Shown here piece after piece: positions 17,914 through 27,905 of a stretch of DNA of 64,000 bases (position 1 is its first letter; each line of letters opens with the position of its first letter). This DNA is from Kordiimonas sp. SCSIO 12603 (lineage in GTDB: Bacteria > Pseudomonadota > Alphaproteobacteria > Sphingomonadales > Kordiimonadaceae), in contig NZ_CP073748.1 in assembly GCF_024398035.1 (NCBI RefSeq), positions 797,501-861,500 on the forward strand, written 5' to 3'. Position numbers and translations under genes: made by a program. The notes below the pieces were generated by a model, which was given only the letters and a program-made list of their open reading frames with translations, made no database searches and was not told where the DNA came from.

Positions 17914-19737
17914 ATGTCCAAGTTGTTGAGCCGTACATCTATTCAGTTCCTGTTAGCAGTTCTGATGTTTCTGTCTGTGACTGTGCTTGCGGACCGCTAC
18001 TTACGAGCGTTCCGTGTCGATCTTACGGAGGGTGGTCTATATACCTTAACAGAAGGTACAGAAACCCTGTTGGCGGAAACTCAGGATTCCGTGTCTATGG
18101 AGTTTTATTTCTCCCGCACCCTGGCTACACCGTATCCTCAACTTTTGAATTACGGGAAACGCGTCGAAGATATGCTCAGGGCTTTTTCCGTGGCGAGCAG
18201 TGGTCAGATCACTCTTTCTATTATTGACCCAAAACCCTTTTCTGAAGAAGAAGATGATGCAGTTGCCGCTGGACTTAAGGGCATTCCAATGGGGGATGGT
18301 TCAGTCTTTTACCTTGGGTTGAAGGTGGCAAATGATCTGGATGGTGAAGCCATTATTCCTTTCTTTACGGAAGAGCGGGAAAACTTCCTTGAATATGATT
18401 TGGTGAAATTGCTTGCCTCCCTTGGAAATGAAGATAAGAAAACGCTCGCGCTTCTCACCAGCTTACCGATGCAGTTTGGTGCAGGAGGCGCACAAGCAGC
18501 GCTTTCTGGGCAAGGGCAACCCTATGTTATCTATCAGCAGCTTCAGGAATTTTTCGATGTTTCGATGTTAGCTGCAGATTTCACAGCACTTCCAGATAGT
18601 ACCGATGTGTTGTTGGTGGTGCATCCACCAGTTCTTACTGATGATCAGTTGTTTGCAATTGATCAGTTTGTACTGTCTGGTGGTCGTGCTCTTGTGTTCC
18701 TTGATCCACATTCGGAAGCGATGGACCCGCGTGCCGTAACGCCACAAGTATCAAATCTTGGCCCACTCCTTAAAGCGTGGGGTGCTGAGATGCCAGAAGG
18801 TATGGTGGTTGGCGATGCGTCCTTAGCTCAACGTGTTCAGGTAGGAGGGTATGGACCGGATTCTATTAAAGACTATCTCTTCTGGCTCGGCATAAAGAAA
18901 GATTTCTTGTCGGCGGACGATATTGTTGCAGGTTCTGTAGATAACCTGAATCTTGCAAGCAGCGGTGTGTTACTGCCAGTTGAAGGGGCTTCTACACGGT
19001 TTGACCCTCTTGTTAGTACAAGCGCTGTGGCGATGCTCTATGATGCGCAGCGTGCAACAGGGCAGCCGGACCCAGACGCTTTGCTGGGTGATTTTGTGGC
19101 AGACGGTAACAGTTATGCTCTGGTAGCCCGTTTGACAGGCGCTGCAAAAACAGCATTTCCCGAAAAAGCGGAAGCTGGCATTTCAGATGGCACGATTAAT
19201 ATCGTGGTTGGTGCCGATGTTGATCTGTTTGAAGATCGTTTCTGGGTGCAACTTCAGGAGTTGTTGGGGCAGAGGATTGTGGTGCCGCTTGCAGGTAATG
19301 GCAGTTTTATCCTTAACCTTGCTGATCATATTTCAGGCAGTGATTCTTTGCTCGAGCTGCGTGGACGAGGTGTGATGAAGCGTCCGTTTGGTGTTGTCGA
19401 TAGGCTCCGGAAAAATGCAGAGGCAAAATACCTGGCGGAAGAGCGTATACTTCAGGAACGCCTGCAGGTAGCAGAGCAACGTATTGCGGAACTTGAGGCA
19501 CAACAGCCTGAAGGCTCTACAGTTTTCTCGAGTGAGCAGGAAGCGGAAATCGACTCCTTCAGGGATCAACTTCTTGAAACACGTAAGGAATTGCGGACAG
19601 TGAACCGTAATCTGCACGAAGAGATTGACGGCCTTGGAAAGTTGCTTGCCTTCATAAATATTGCTTTCGTGCCGATTATTATTGTCCTTTTCGTGCTTCT
19701 AAGGCTATTCATACGCCGCCGTAGGGCTGTTGTATAG
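17914..19737 (+). CDS. GldG-like auxiliary component of ABC exporter
   Basis: 607 residues. One N-terminal membrane segment is followed by a large periplasmic region with the GldG pattern (YTLTEGTETLLAETQDSV; later GRALVFLDPHSEAM). A coiled-coil stretch of Glu/Gln/Arg lies near residues 500-570, and a C-terminal membrane helix ends in RRRR. The fold resembles an ABC-type uncharacterised transport domain. It starts 1 nt after the permease stop, so translation is coupled. Confidence 0.8.
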   Translation: MSKLLSRTSIQFLLAVLMFLSVTVLADRYLRAFRVDLTEGGLYTLTEGTETLLAETQDSVSMEFYFSRTLATPYPQLLNYGKRVEDMLRAFSVASSGQITLSIIDPKPFSEEEDDAVAAGLKGIPMGDGSVFYLGLKVANDLDGEAIIPFFTEERENFLEYDLVKLLASLGNEDKKTLALLTSLPMQFGAGGAQAALSGQGQPYVIYQQLQEFFDVSMLAADFTALPDSTDVLLVVHPPVLTDDQLFAIDQFVLSGGRALVFLDPHSEAMDPRAVTPQVSNLGPLLKAWGAEMPEGMVVGDASLAQRVQVGGYGPDSIKDYLFWLGIKKDFLSADDIVAGSVDNLNLASSGVLLPVEGASTRFDPLVSTSAVAMLYDAQRATGQPDPDALLGDFVADGNSYALVARLTGAAKTAFPEKAEAGISDGTINIVVGADVDLFEDRFWVQLQELLGQRIVVPLAGNGSFILNLADHISGSDSLLELRGRGVMKRPFGVVDRLRKNAEAKYLAEERILQERLQVAEQRIAELEAQQPEGSTVFSSEQEAEIDSFRDQLLETRKELRTVNRNLHEEIDGLGKLLAFINIAFVPIIIVLFVLLRLFIRRRRAVV

Positions 19738-19759
19738 AATTCAAAACGGACAAGGGCCA

Positions 19760-20779
19760 ATGTCTGAAAGACTGACGAATATTTTAGGGTATCTCACGCT
19801 CTTCGCAATTTTGGGTGCGATTTGGGTGTTGTTTGGAGAAGACCCTTCAAAAGAGCAGGGCGCTCGCAACGAACCAACTTTCTCAAATGTTGATCAACAA
19901 ATTAATGATGTTGAGGAAATTAACATCCTTTCTGAGAAAGGGCAGGTTTCATTAGCCCGCACTAATGATGGTTGGGTTGTTAAAAGCAGAGATGCATATC
20001 AGGCTGATGATGAAAAAGTTCGTGCTTTTTTGAGGGGGATTGCAAAATCTGAGCGCAGAGAGCCAAAGACCTCGAACCAAAGCCGCTTTGACGTTCTTGG
20101 TTTAGGTACAAAGGCAAAGACTATTTCTCTTAAGGCAGCAGGCGGTGCAACAGTTCTTGAGTTTGCAATGGGGAAGCGTAAGGCAAATGCAACAAGTGGC
20201 CGTTCGTTAACCTACATCTATCAAGATACAGATACGCGTAGTTGGTTGGTCTCTGAGCTGGCAGAAGCTCAGGTCGACTCTGCCTGGTGGCTTGATCATT
20301 CTCTTTTCCGATTTGATGATGCACGAGTGAGCGACGTAACGGTAAATGGTGTGTGGTTAACGCGTAAGTTTGGCGATCAGGACTTTAAGCTTCAGGGTGT
20401 AAAAGCTAATGAGCAAGCACTGCCGAATTGGCAGTTACATTCACCAGCTCGTGCTATCGCGGATTTCACTTTTACTGATGCTAAAAAGCTTGGAAACCCG
20501 CTTGCTGAACCGTTTGCGAAAGCTGTGCTGAATACATATGACGGTATGGTAGTAACTGTGGATATTTACCAGATGGATGAAGGTCGTTGGGCCAAAATAT
20601 CAGCAGCATATGATGATACCCTGCGCTTAGATCAGGAAGGGCTGAAAGCGGCTGCGGAAGTACAAGCCGAAATTGCCTCTATTATGGCTGCAACACGCGA
20701 ATGGGTGTTTAAGCTATCTGAGATTGACGCTGGTACTTTATCTTCCGTTCGGGCTGATTTTGTCAGTAATAAGCAATAA
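19760..20779 (+). CDS. DUF4340 domain protein
   Basis: 339 residues from the ATG at 19760; an upstream TTG at 19730 would overlap the previous gene and lacks a clear ribosome-binding site. A single N-terminal membrane helix precedes a periplasmic body with two similar halves (VSLARTNDGWVVKSRDAY ... DVTVNGVWLTRKFGDQDFKL), as in DUF4340. This family is regularly the last gene of GldA/F/G-like clusters. Function unknown. Confidence 0.8.
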   Translation: MSERLTNILGYLTLFAILGAIWVLFGEDPSKEQGARNEPTFSNVDQQINDVEEINILSEKGQVSLARTNDGWVVKSRDAYQADDEKVRAFLRGIAKSERREPKTSNQSRFDVLGLGTKAKTISLKAAGGATVLEFAMGKRKANATSGRSLTYIYQDTDTRSWLVSELAEAQVDSAWWLDHSLFRFDDARVSDVTVNGVWLTRKFGDQDFKLQGVKANEQALPNWQLHSPARAIADFTFTDAKKLGNPLAEPFAKAVLNTYDGMVVTVDIYQMDEGRWAKISAAYDDTLRLDQEGLKAAAEVQAEIASIMAATREWVFKLSEIDAGTLSSVRADFVSNKQ

Positions 20780-20802
20780 GCAGCATTATTTCATTCTAAT
20801 GT

Positions 20803-20828
20803 GGGGGCTTGACGGCCCCTTATTTTTT
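20803..20828 (+). terminator. Terminator of the Gld-like cluster
   Basis: A short stem GGGGC / GCCCC with a 6-nt loop is followed by TTATTTTTT. Confidence 0.55.
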
Positions 20829-20900
20829 CTTAAATGAAGAGCAGAAATTTGCGTCATACAAAGGCGTCACAAGTTAAATAATAAAGGTTCAAAATAAGCA

Positions 20901-22793
20901 ATGTCTGAAACGGTGAATAAGAAAACCGAAAAAATGGGTTTTGAGGCAGAGGTTTCCCGCCTTCTGCATATGATGGTTCACTCTGTTTATTCTGATAGAG
21001 AAATCTTCCTCCGTGAGCTGGTATCAAATGCGTCTGACGCGTGCGACAAACTGCGTTACGGCGTCCTTACAGATGCTTCTTTGAAAACAGATGGGAATGA
21101 TTTTGGTATCGCCATCGTTGCGGATGCTGAAGCAAAAACCATTACTGTTTCAGATAATGGTATTGGTATGAACCGTGATGATTTGATTGCGAACCTCGGT
21201 ACCATCGCGCGTTCAGGCACAGCTAATTTTGTTGACCAGTTAACAGGTGACAGCAAAAAAGATGTGCAGCTTATTGGTCAGTTTGGTGTTGGCTTCTACA
21301 GCGTATTTATGGTGGCAGGTGATGTTTCGGTAACGACGCGGAAAGCCGGTGAAGACACTGCTTGGCGCTGGATCAGCAAGGGTGAAGGTTCTTACGAAAT
21401 TGAAGAAGCTTCCAAGGAACATCAGGGAACAGAGATTGTTCTGCACATCAAAGATGATGCCGCAGAATTCCTTGAGCAGCACCGCCTGAGCAATATTGTC
21501 ACTACATACAGTGATCATATTGAGGTGCCGATCACGCTTGCCATCAAAGGCAAAGAAGAAGCTGACGCAGAAGCGAAGATTGTTAACGAAGGTTCCGCGA
21601 TTTGGGCGCGCCCGAAATCAGATATCACTGACGAGCAGTATACAGAGTTTTACCGTCACGTAGGCCACGCCTTTGATGAGCCTGCACACCGTCTTCACTA
21701 TAAAGTGGAAGGTATGCAGGAATATACTGTGCTTCTCTATGTACCGACACAGAAGCCGATGGACTTGTTTGATCCAGCGCGTAAAAATCGTGTGAAGCTT
21801 TATGTGAAGAAAGTGTTCATCTCTGACGATTCTGCCGACATCCTGCCAGGATGGCTCCGTTTTATGCGCGGTGTTGTGGATAGCCAGGATTTGCCGCTTA
21901 ATGTGAGCCGCGAGATGCTGCAGAACAACCCTGTTGTCAGCCGTATGTCGAAAGCCATTACCAAGAAGGTTCTTGGTGAATTTGAGAAAATGGCTGAGAA
22001 AGATGCCGCGAAATTTGAAAACATCTGGGCTGAATTTGGTGGTGTGATCAAAGAAGGCATCTATGAAGATTTCGAACGCCGTGATCAAATTCTAAAGCTG
22101 TCACGTTTTAAATCTACTTCGGCTGAAGGCTGGACAACACTTGCGGATTATGTATCCCGCATGAAAGACAAGCAGGATAAGATTTATTATATCACCGGCA
22201 CGGATGAAGCAGCGTTGAAGCGCAGCCCGCAGCTTGAAGGTTTCAAGGCACGCGGTATTGAAGTGCTGCTCCTCGCTGATGCTGTGGATGATTTCTGGCT
22301 GCAGATGGTCCCTGACTTTGAAGGCAAAGGCTTTGCTTCTATCACGCGCGGAACGAGCGATCTCGATGATATCGCAGGTGTGGAAAAGAAAGCTGAAGAG
22401 CAAGCGCCAGAGGGTGAGCTTACAACACTTATCACTCTGATGAAGGAAGTTCTCGGCGACAAGGTATCTGATGTTCGGGCGTCTAACCGCCTTACTGATA
22501 CGTCTTCCTGCCTAGTGGCAAGTGATACAGGTATGGATATGGCGATGGAGCGTATGCTTAAAGCCCATAACCAGCTTGATGCAGTAACAGCAAAAGTGCT
22601 TGAGATTAATCCAAGCCACGGCCTGATCAGAAAGCTTGCGAAGAAAGCAGGTGAAAAAGGCGCGATGGATACACTCGCTGATCCTGTTTGGCTTGTGCTT
22701 GATCAGGCTAAAATCCTGGAAGGTGATGCGCTTGATGATGCCGCGGCCTTCGCTCGCCGATTGTCTGCGGCAATGGAAGCAGGTCTCGCGTAA
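20901..22793 (+). CDS. htpG: HtpG, Hsp90-family chaperone
   Basis: 630 residues, the usual length. The GHKL ATP-binding motifs are present: ELVSNASDACDKLRY, DNGIGM, and GQFGVGFYSVFMV. The middle and C-terminal dimerisation regions are complete. It is an ATP-dependent cytoplasmic chaperone. It is followed at once by a strong terminator and has its own upstream gap, so it is likely monocistronic. Confidence 0.96.
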   Translation: MSETVNKKTEKMGFEAEVSRLLHMMVHSVYSDREIFLRELVSNASDACDKLRYGVLTDASLKTDGNDFGIAIVADAEAKTITVSDNGIGMNRDDLIANLGTIARSGTANFVDQLTGDSKKDVQLIGQFGVGFYSVFMVAGDVSVTTRKAGEDTAWRWISKGEGSYEIEEASKEHQGTEIVLHIKDDAAEFLEQHRLSNIVTTYSDHIEVPITLAIKGKEEADAEAKIVNEGSAIWARPKSDITDEQYTEFYRHVGHAFDEPAHRLHYKVEGMQEYTVLLYVPTQKPMDLFDPARKNRVKLYVKKVFISDDSADILPGWLRFMRGVVDSQDLPLNVSREMLQNNPVVSRMSKAITKKVLGEFEKMAEKDAAKFENIWAEFGGVIKEGIYEDFERRDQILKLSRFKSTSAEGWTTLADYVSRMKDKQDKIYYITGTDEAALKRSPQLEGFKARGIEVLLLADAVDDFWLQMVPDFEGKGFASITRGTSDLDDIAGVEKKAEEQAPEGELTTLITLMKEVLGDKVSDVRASNRLTDTSSCLVASDTGMDMAMERMLKAHNQLDAVTAKVLEINPSHGLIRKLAKKAGEKGAMDTLADPVWLVLDQAKILEGDALDDAAAFARRLSAAMEAGLA

Positions 22794-22818
22794 TAGGCCT
22801 ATTCAATTAGAGATTTTG

Positions 22819-22848
22819 AAGCCTCGGTTTTCCGAGGCTTTTCTTTTG
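22819..22848 (+). terminator. Terminator of htpG
   Basis: A perfect stem GCCTCGG / CCGAGGC with a TTTT loop is followed by TTTTCTTTT. Confidence 0.9.
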
Positions 22849-22925
22849 TTTTAATTAATACTAATTTAGTAATAAATGTAGTAAAATTCATCAAATACAA
22901 ACGCTTAGTAATTGTGAGGCAACTC

Positions 22926-23348
22926 ATGGGTGAAGCTTGTAAAGGGTTACATAAATTACTGTATGTGAGTGAACGCGATTTGTCGGTTCCATGTGATCTG
23001 GAACGCATTCTGAAAAATGCTCGGCAGGTTAATAGAGAAAACGGCATAACAGGTGCTCTCTGGTATGACGGCAAGCAGTTTGTTCAGTGGTTGGAAGGCC
23101 CTAAAATAGCTGTTGAGAACATCTATGCCCACATTTTCGAAGCACGACAGCATAAAAATGTACGAACAGTTTACTTTGAGCCAACTTTGAAGCGTATCTA
23201 CGCCGAGTGGTATATGGGGTATTATGGCGATTTCCGGGAAGACCCAGAAATTATGAATGTGCTCTCCAGAGATACCGGGGCAACTCTTTCAACGGATCTG
23301 ATGGTAAATCCAGCTTTGTGGCAAACTGAAGAAAGGCTGCCTGATTAG
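22926..23348 (+). CDS. BLUF-domain blue-light receptor, stand-alone
   Basis: 140 residues; the start with GAGG 6 nt upstream is preferred over a GTG 12 nt earlier. The photochemical residues of BLUF proteins are present: Tyr13 in KLLYVS, Asn36, Gln54 in FVQWLEGP, and the Trp/Met pair in AEWYMG. FAD is the expected chromophore. No effector domain is attached, so it must signal to a partner by contact. It converges on the CorC-type gene, leaving 3 nt between stops. Confidence 0.9.
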   Translation: MGEACKGLHKLLYVSERDLSVPCDLERILKNARQVNRENGITGALWYDGKQFVQWLEGPKIAVENIYAHIFEARQHKNVRTVYFEPTLKRIYAEWYMGYYGDFREDPEIMNVLSRDTGATLSTDLMVNPALWQTEERLPD

Positions 23349-23351
23349 TAA

Positions 23352-24638
23352 CTACCGGGTTTTCTTGATGCGTACGCCGGTTATCTGGTTTCGAGACCGA
23401 GCGGTAATTTCAAATTGAAATCCATCAAACTTATACTGCTTTCCTACAATCGGAATTGCTTCTGCATAGTGGATCACAAGCCCAGCGATCGTTGTGGCGT
23501 CTTCGTCGGACAGATCCCAATCAAACATACGGTTCAGGTCACGGATGGAAACCGTACCTTCACTTTGAACGGTACCGTCCGCCAACGTGCGAACACCAGC
23601 TACTTCGAAATCATGCTCATCAGCAATATCGCCAACAATTTCCTCAAGGATATCTTCAAGGGTCACCAGCCCTTGAATGTCGCCGTATTCGTCAACAACC
23701 AGTGCAAAATGTGCCTTACGTTCAAGGAAGGCATTCAACTGTTCCTTAAGCGTGGTGGTTTCCGGCACAAACCAAGGCTTGGTCATGATGCGTTTGGCAT
23801 TGAAACGGTGCATTTGCCCGTTTGAGCGGCGAATAGCGCGCAATACATCTTTAGCATGCAGGACACCAACGATATTTTCAACACTGCCTTCATAAACCGG
23901 CAGGCGGGTGTATGGGCTGCGAACAACAGCGGAGATAATATCCTGTGATTTTTCGGCCAGATCGATGGTTTGCATACTGGAGCGGTGCACCATCACGTCT
24001 TCAATCGTGACATCTTCCAGATCTAGGATGGAGCCAAGCATGTGTTTGTCTTCTTTTACCAAACCACCTTCCTGACCGTGAAGATCGATAGCACCGCGTA
24101 GCTCGTCCTGTGCGGAAAGTGCGTGGCCCATCTCGGAAATATCAGCACCAAAAAGCTTTAATGTAAGGCGCACGATTTGGCGTACCATAGCAACAATAGG
24201 GGAGAATACGGTTACGATAATATTGATAAACCAGGCCACGCTCAGAGCCATCTTATCGGGGTTCGCGATTGCGTATGACTTTGGAAGAACTTCGGCGAAG
24301 ATAAGAACGAGAAGTGTCATCACCAGTGTGGCATACACAACCCCTTCTTCGCCTGCGATTTTGATAAGAAGGCTGGTCGCTAAGGCGGAAGCTAGAATGT
24401 TCACCAGGTTGTTGCCAAGCAGGATCGCGCCAATCAGTTTTTCCTTATCATCGATAAGTTTGGCAACTCGAGTTGCGCGTTTGTCCCCGCCGCGCATAAG
24501 CTGGTGAATACGAGCTTTAGAGGCAGCGGTTAGTGCGGTTTCTGAACCTGAGAAAAAACCCGAAAGCAACAGAAGCACAAAAATAATGCCTGCAGTTATC
24601 CAGAAGACTGTATCAAACACCGTTGCCGCATCTTCCAT
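23352..24638 (-). CDS. CNNM/CorC (HlyC) family membrane protein with CBS pair
   Basis: 428 residues. An N-terminal DUF21/CNNM membrane domain with about four helices (SGSETALTAASKARIHQL), a CBS-domain pair in the middle, and a C-terminal CorC_HlyC domain are in the standard order. The family is linked to magnesium/cobalt efflux. It lies 29 nt downstream of aroB on the same strand, so it may be transcribed with aroK-aroB. Confidence 0.88.
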   Translation of the reverse strand: MEDAATVFDTVFWITAGIIFVLLLLSGFFSGSETALTAASKARIHQLMRGGDKRATRVAKLIDDKEKLIGAILLGNNLVNILASALATSLLIKIAGEEGVVYATLVMTLLVLIFAEVLPKSYAIANPDKMALSVAWFINIIVTVFSPIVAMVRQIVRLTLKLFGADISEMGHALSAQDELRGAIDLHGQEGGLVKEDKHMLGSILDLEDVTIEDVMVHRSSMQTIDLAEKSQDIISAVVRSPYTRLPVYEGSVENIVGVLHAKDVLRAIRRSNGQMHRFNAKRIMTKPWFVPETTTLKEQLNAFLERKAHFALVVDEYGDIQGLVTLEDILEEIVGDIADEHDFEVAGVRTLADGTVQSEGTVSIRDLNRMFDWDLSDEDATTIAGLVIHYAEAIPIVGKQYKFDGFQFEITARSRNQITGVRIKKTR

Positions 24639-24667
24639 GAAGCATGCTCCTGCTTTTCTTAAATAGA

Positions 24668-25807
24668 TTATTTGCCGTTGATGGAGTTTTGCAGAACCGC
24701 TTCTACAAGATCAAGGTCTATCCCGCGACGCATCTCAGCTTTACCAATGCCGCCGACGATAAAGCCAATATCACCTGCTTCAGCTTTTTTATCCTTGGTC
24801 ATGTGCGCCATCAGGGTTTTAGCATTAAGCTCAACACCAATTTCGGAAGCAAAGGCTTTCATCCCAACGGATTTAAGATGTTTTATGAGCCGGTTTTTCT
24901 CGCTTGTTTCAGCGAGGCCAAGTTTGGCGGATAGATCAAGCGCCATCACCATGCCAATACCAACACCTTCACCGTGAAGGAGGGTGCCATCATATCCGCA
25001 TTCCGCTTCAAGGGCATGGCCGAAGGTATGGCCTAAATTGAGAAGGGCGCGTTTGCCGCTTTCCCGTTCGTCTTCTACAACAATACGCGCTTTGGCCTTG
25101 CAGCTTTCTTCAATAGCGTAAATCTGTGCAGCCAGTTGTTGGTTGCTGTTTTCACCGCTTATTAGCGCATGGCCATTTTCTTCAAGCCACTCAAAGAAAG
25201 CAGGGTCATCAATAAGGCCGTATTTCACCACTTCTGCATAACCAGCCTGTACTTCACGTTTTGGGAGCGTGTTTAGTACATATGGATCAATCACCACGGC
25301 TTTTGGCTGGTGGAATGCGCCCACTAAATTTTTGCCGTACGGAGTGTTGATGCCGGTTTTTCCGCCTACGCTGCTATCAACCTGTGAAAGTAGTGTTGTT
25401 GGTACCTGAATGAAATTAATGCCGCGTAGAACTGAAGCTGCAGTGAAGCCTGCTAGGTCGCCGATAACACCGCCACCAAGCGCCAGAATAATATCTTTGC
25501 GTTCGATCCCTGCGCCAAGCATGTCATTGAGTAGTTTTTCAAAAACACTGAAATTCTTGGTGCCTTCACCGGGTGTAAGAGTGAACCATTTCTGGCTGAT
25601 ATCTTCCCGATCCAGCGCTGCCGTTACTTGTTCTTTATAAAACCCCGCAACTGTTTCTTCGGTTACAACAAATACACGTTTGTTTTTCAGATGAGGAGCA
25701 ACATAGCTGCCCAGTTCAGAGAGAGCGCCACCTTTGATGACAATATCATATGACCGATCACCGAGAGGCAGATGAATGATCGCTTGCTGGTCGGTATCGT
25801 GTGTCAT
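24668..25807 (-). CDS. aroB: AroB, 3-dehydroquinate synthase
   Basis: 379 residues. The NAD-binding GGGVIGDLAGFTAA motif, the KTGINTPYGKNLVGAFHQP block and the metal-ligand region NLGHTFGHALE identify AroB, which converts DAHP to 3-dehydroquinate in the shikimate pathway. Its ATG follows the aroK stop codon without any intervening base, indicating coupled translation. Confidence 0.96.
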   Translation of the reverse strand: MTHDTDQQAIIHLPLGDRSYDIVIKGGALSELGSYVAPHLKNKRVFVVTEETVAGFYKEQVTAALDREDISQKWFTLTPGEGTKNFSVFEKLLNDMLGAGIERKDIILALGGGVIGDLAGFTAASVLRGINFIQVPTTLLSQVDSSVGGKTGINTPYGKNLVGAFHQPKAVVIDPYVLNTLPKREVQAGYAEVVKYGLIDDPAFFEWLEENGHALISGENSNQQLAAQIYAIEESCKAKARIVVEDERESGKRALLNLGHTFGHALEAECGYDGTLLHGEGVGIGMVMALDLSAKLGLAETSEKNRLIKHLKSVGMKAFASEIGVELNAKTLMAHMTKDKKAEAGDIGFIVGGIGKAEMRRGIDLDLVEAVLQNSINGK

Positions 25808-26386
25808 TTAGCGGGCTTCCCTGTCTTTGAGCGCTTGCAGGATATTATCAACGACTGTTTCATGTGGCCCGGCGCCGGACATCACTTTCAAATCAGCTTT
25901 GCCGTAAAGCGGGGAACGCTCGTTGGCGAGCTTGGTCAAAATCTCTTTTGGATCACCTTGTTTGAGAAGCGGGCGTGTATCTCTGCGGCCAGTTCGTTCC
26001 ACTAGCGTATCGATATCTGCGTCCAGCCAGATGCTCAGGCCTTTATCCTTGATCATGCGGCGAGTTTCCTGATTGATAAACGCACCGCCGCCAGTGGCAA
26101 TAACCTGTGGGTTGCCATCAAGAAGGCGGGAAATTACACGGCGTTCACCAGCGCGGAAATCCTCTTCTCCATATTCTTCAAAAATCTCGGAAATCGTCAT
26201 GTCGGCAGCTTTTTCAATTTCATGGTCTGAATCCACAAAATCCATACCAAGTTTTTTTGCTAAGCGTCTGCCAACAGTGGTTTTACCAACACCCATCAGG
26301 CCCACAAGCACGATCGTGCGGTCCACTCCAAGGGCACTTGGGTTGATAACACTTGTTTGTCTGAAATTTTTGCGTCGTCTAGGCAT
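25808..26386 (-). CDS. aroK: AroK, shikimate kinase
   Basis: 192 residues. The P-loop GLMGVGKTTVGRRLAKKL, the substrate-binding Asp in DSDHEIE, and the GGGAF motif identify shikimate kinase (ATP-dependent 3-phosphorylation of shikimate). It is the first gene of aroK-aroB; this order is common in alphaproteobacteria. The short N-terminal basic extension (RRRKNFRQ) is also seen in other members. Confidence 0.95.
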   Translation of the reverse strand: MPRRRKNFRQTSVINPSALGVDRTIVLVGLMGVGKTTVGRRLAKKLGMDFVDSDHEIEKAADMTISEIFEEYGEEDFRAGERRVISRLLDGNPQVIATGGGAFINQETRRMIKDKGLSIWLDADIDTLVERTGRRDTRPLLKQGDPKEILTKLANERSPLYGKADLKVMSGAGPHETVVDNILQALKDREAR

Positions 26387-26535
26387 ACTTGCCTTTTATA
26401 AGCCCGCCTCGGTTTGACCAAGTGTTTTTTTTGAAACCATTTTTAAAAATTGATGAGTATTCCGGTGGTTATTTGCTTTTTGAGAAATTGAATCTAATTC
26501 AAGTAACAAATGAAAAGTGATGTGAGGGGGAGATA

Positions 26536-27744
26536 ATGGTCAAAGAGTTTTCGCTGCAAAAACCGCTTGCTGGTGTGAAGGTGATAGAATTGTCCACAAT
26601 GATCACAGCCTCACTTGCCACTATGATGCTTGCCGATCAGGGCGCAGAAGTCATTAAGGTTGAAGCCATTACAGGTGATCCACTCCGGCTCCTCGGGACC
26701 AGTAGCAATGGTATATCTGCCATGTTTACTAACTGTAACCGGGGTAAAAAATCTGTTGCGGTTGATCTGAAGGATAATGCTGCTCAAGCAGCTGTCCGCG
26801 CACTTATTCAAGATGCAGATGTTGTGATCCATAATTTTCGGCCCGGTGTGATGGACCGCTTGGGGCTTGGTAGTGAACAACTTCGCACTGATAATCCGGC
26901 ACTCATCTTTGTTGAGATTAATGGTTTTGGAAAAGATGGCCCTCTCGCGAATGCACCAGCTTATGATAGTGTTATTCAGGCACTTAGCGGTTTAACGGCC
27001 GTACAATCAGATGGTGGCCGTCCTGGGTTTATGAAAACACTGCTTTGCGACAAGGTAACGGCCTATACTGCATGGCAGGCGATCACTGCAGCTTTATATG
27101 TTCGAGAACGTTCAGAAGATCAGCAAGGCCAGCATATAGATATCTCCATGCTTCACGCCATGTTAGCTTTCATGTGGCCTGACTGTATGGCAAATGAAAC
27201 CTTCCTTGATGATGGTATTCCTAAGTCTCCTAATATTGCAGACGTGTTCTGGGTAACAACCGTTCAGGACGGCCATATATCTATTATGGCTGCTACAGAT
27301 GATCAGTGGGCGGGGGTGTTCCGTATCCTTGGGAAACCTGAACTGATAGATGATCCACGCTATGCAGACCTCTATGGTCGGGTGAAGCATATTGGTGAAC
27401 TAAGGGAAATAATGAACGCAGGTTTTGCTAAATTTACACTGAAAGAGCTGTTGGCACGGCTAAAAGATGAAGATGTGCCTGGGACAGAATGTCTGGATAG
27501 GGAAAAGGCTATAACCCACCCACAAGTAACCGCGCTTGAACTTGTAGAAGAGCATGCTTGTAGTGTTATGGGGAATCTTCGAGCTGTTGCGCCGCCAATT
27601 TCTTTTGAAGGTAAGCGAGGGGTGTCTGGATTACCTGCGCCAAAATTGGGCCTTCATACGAGAGAGTGTCTGATGACTGCAGGGTTATCTGAAGATCAAA
27701 TCAAAGCCTTTGAAGCAGAGAAATGCATCTTTGTAGCTAGTTGA
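26536..27744 (+). CDS. CaiB/BaiF family CoA-transferase (class III)
   Basis: 402 residues with a strong GAGGGGGAGA site before the ATG. Characteristic segments are VIELSTMITASLATMMLADQGA, VEAITGDPLR, and the catalytic Asp144 in APAYDSVIQALSG. The family moves CoA between acyl donors and acids. Substrate unknown. The gene is divergent from aroK. A small dyad TTGAAT-CTA-ATTCAA at 26488-26502 lies in the shared upstream region and might be an operator. Confidence 0.88.
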   Translation: MVKEFSLQKPLAGVKVIELSTMITASLATMMLADQGAEVIKVEAITGDPLRLLGTSSNGISAMFTNCNRGKKSVAVDLKDNAAQAAVRALIQDADVVIHNFRPGVMDRLGLGSEQLRTDNPALIFVEINGFGKDGPLANAPAYDSVIQALSGLTAVQSDGGRPGFMKTLLCDKVTAYTAWQAITAALYVRERSEDQQGQHIDISMLHAMLAFMWPDCMANETFLDDGIPKSPNIADVFWVTTVQDGHISIMAATDDQWAGVFRILGKPELIDDPRYADLYGRVKHIGELREIMNAGFAKFTLKELLARLKDEDVPGTECLDREKAITHPQVTALELVEEHACSVMGNLRAVAPPISFEGKRGVSGLPAPKLGLHTRECLMTAGLSEDQIKAFEAEKCIFVAS

Positions 27745-27905
27745 GGATTTTAAAATTCCTTAATTCAGCCATAGTGATGTTTTAACCTCTAAACTATCGG
27801 AGGTGTGATCGTTCTTTTTAAAGCCTTAGCCTAGACTCGCGGTCATGCATCCTTTAAGAGGTTGAATAAGCTATTTTATAAGGTTCGGCATTTAAGGTTT
27901 TATTG

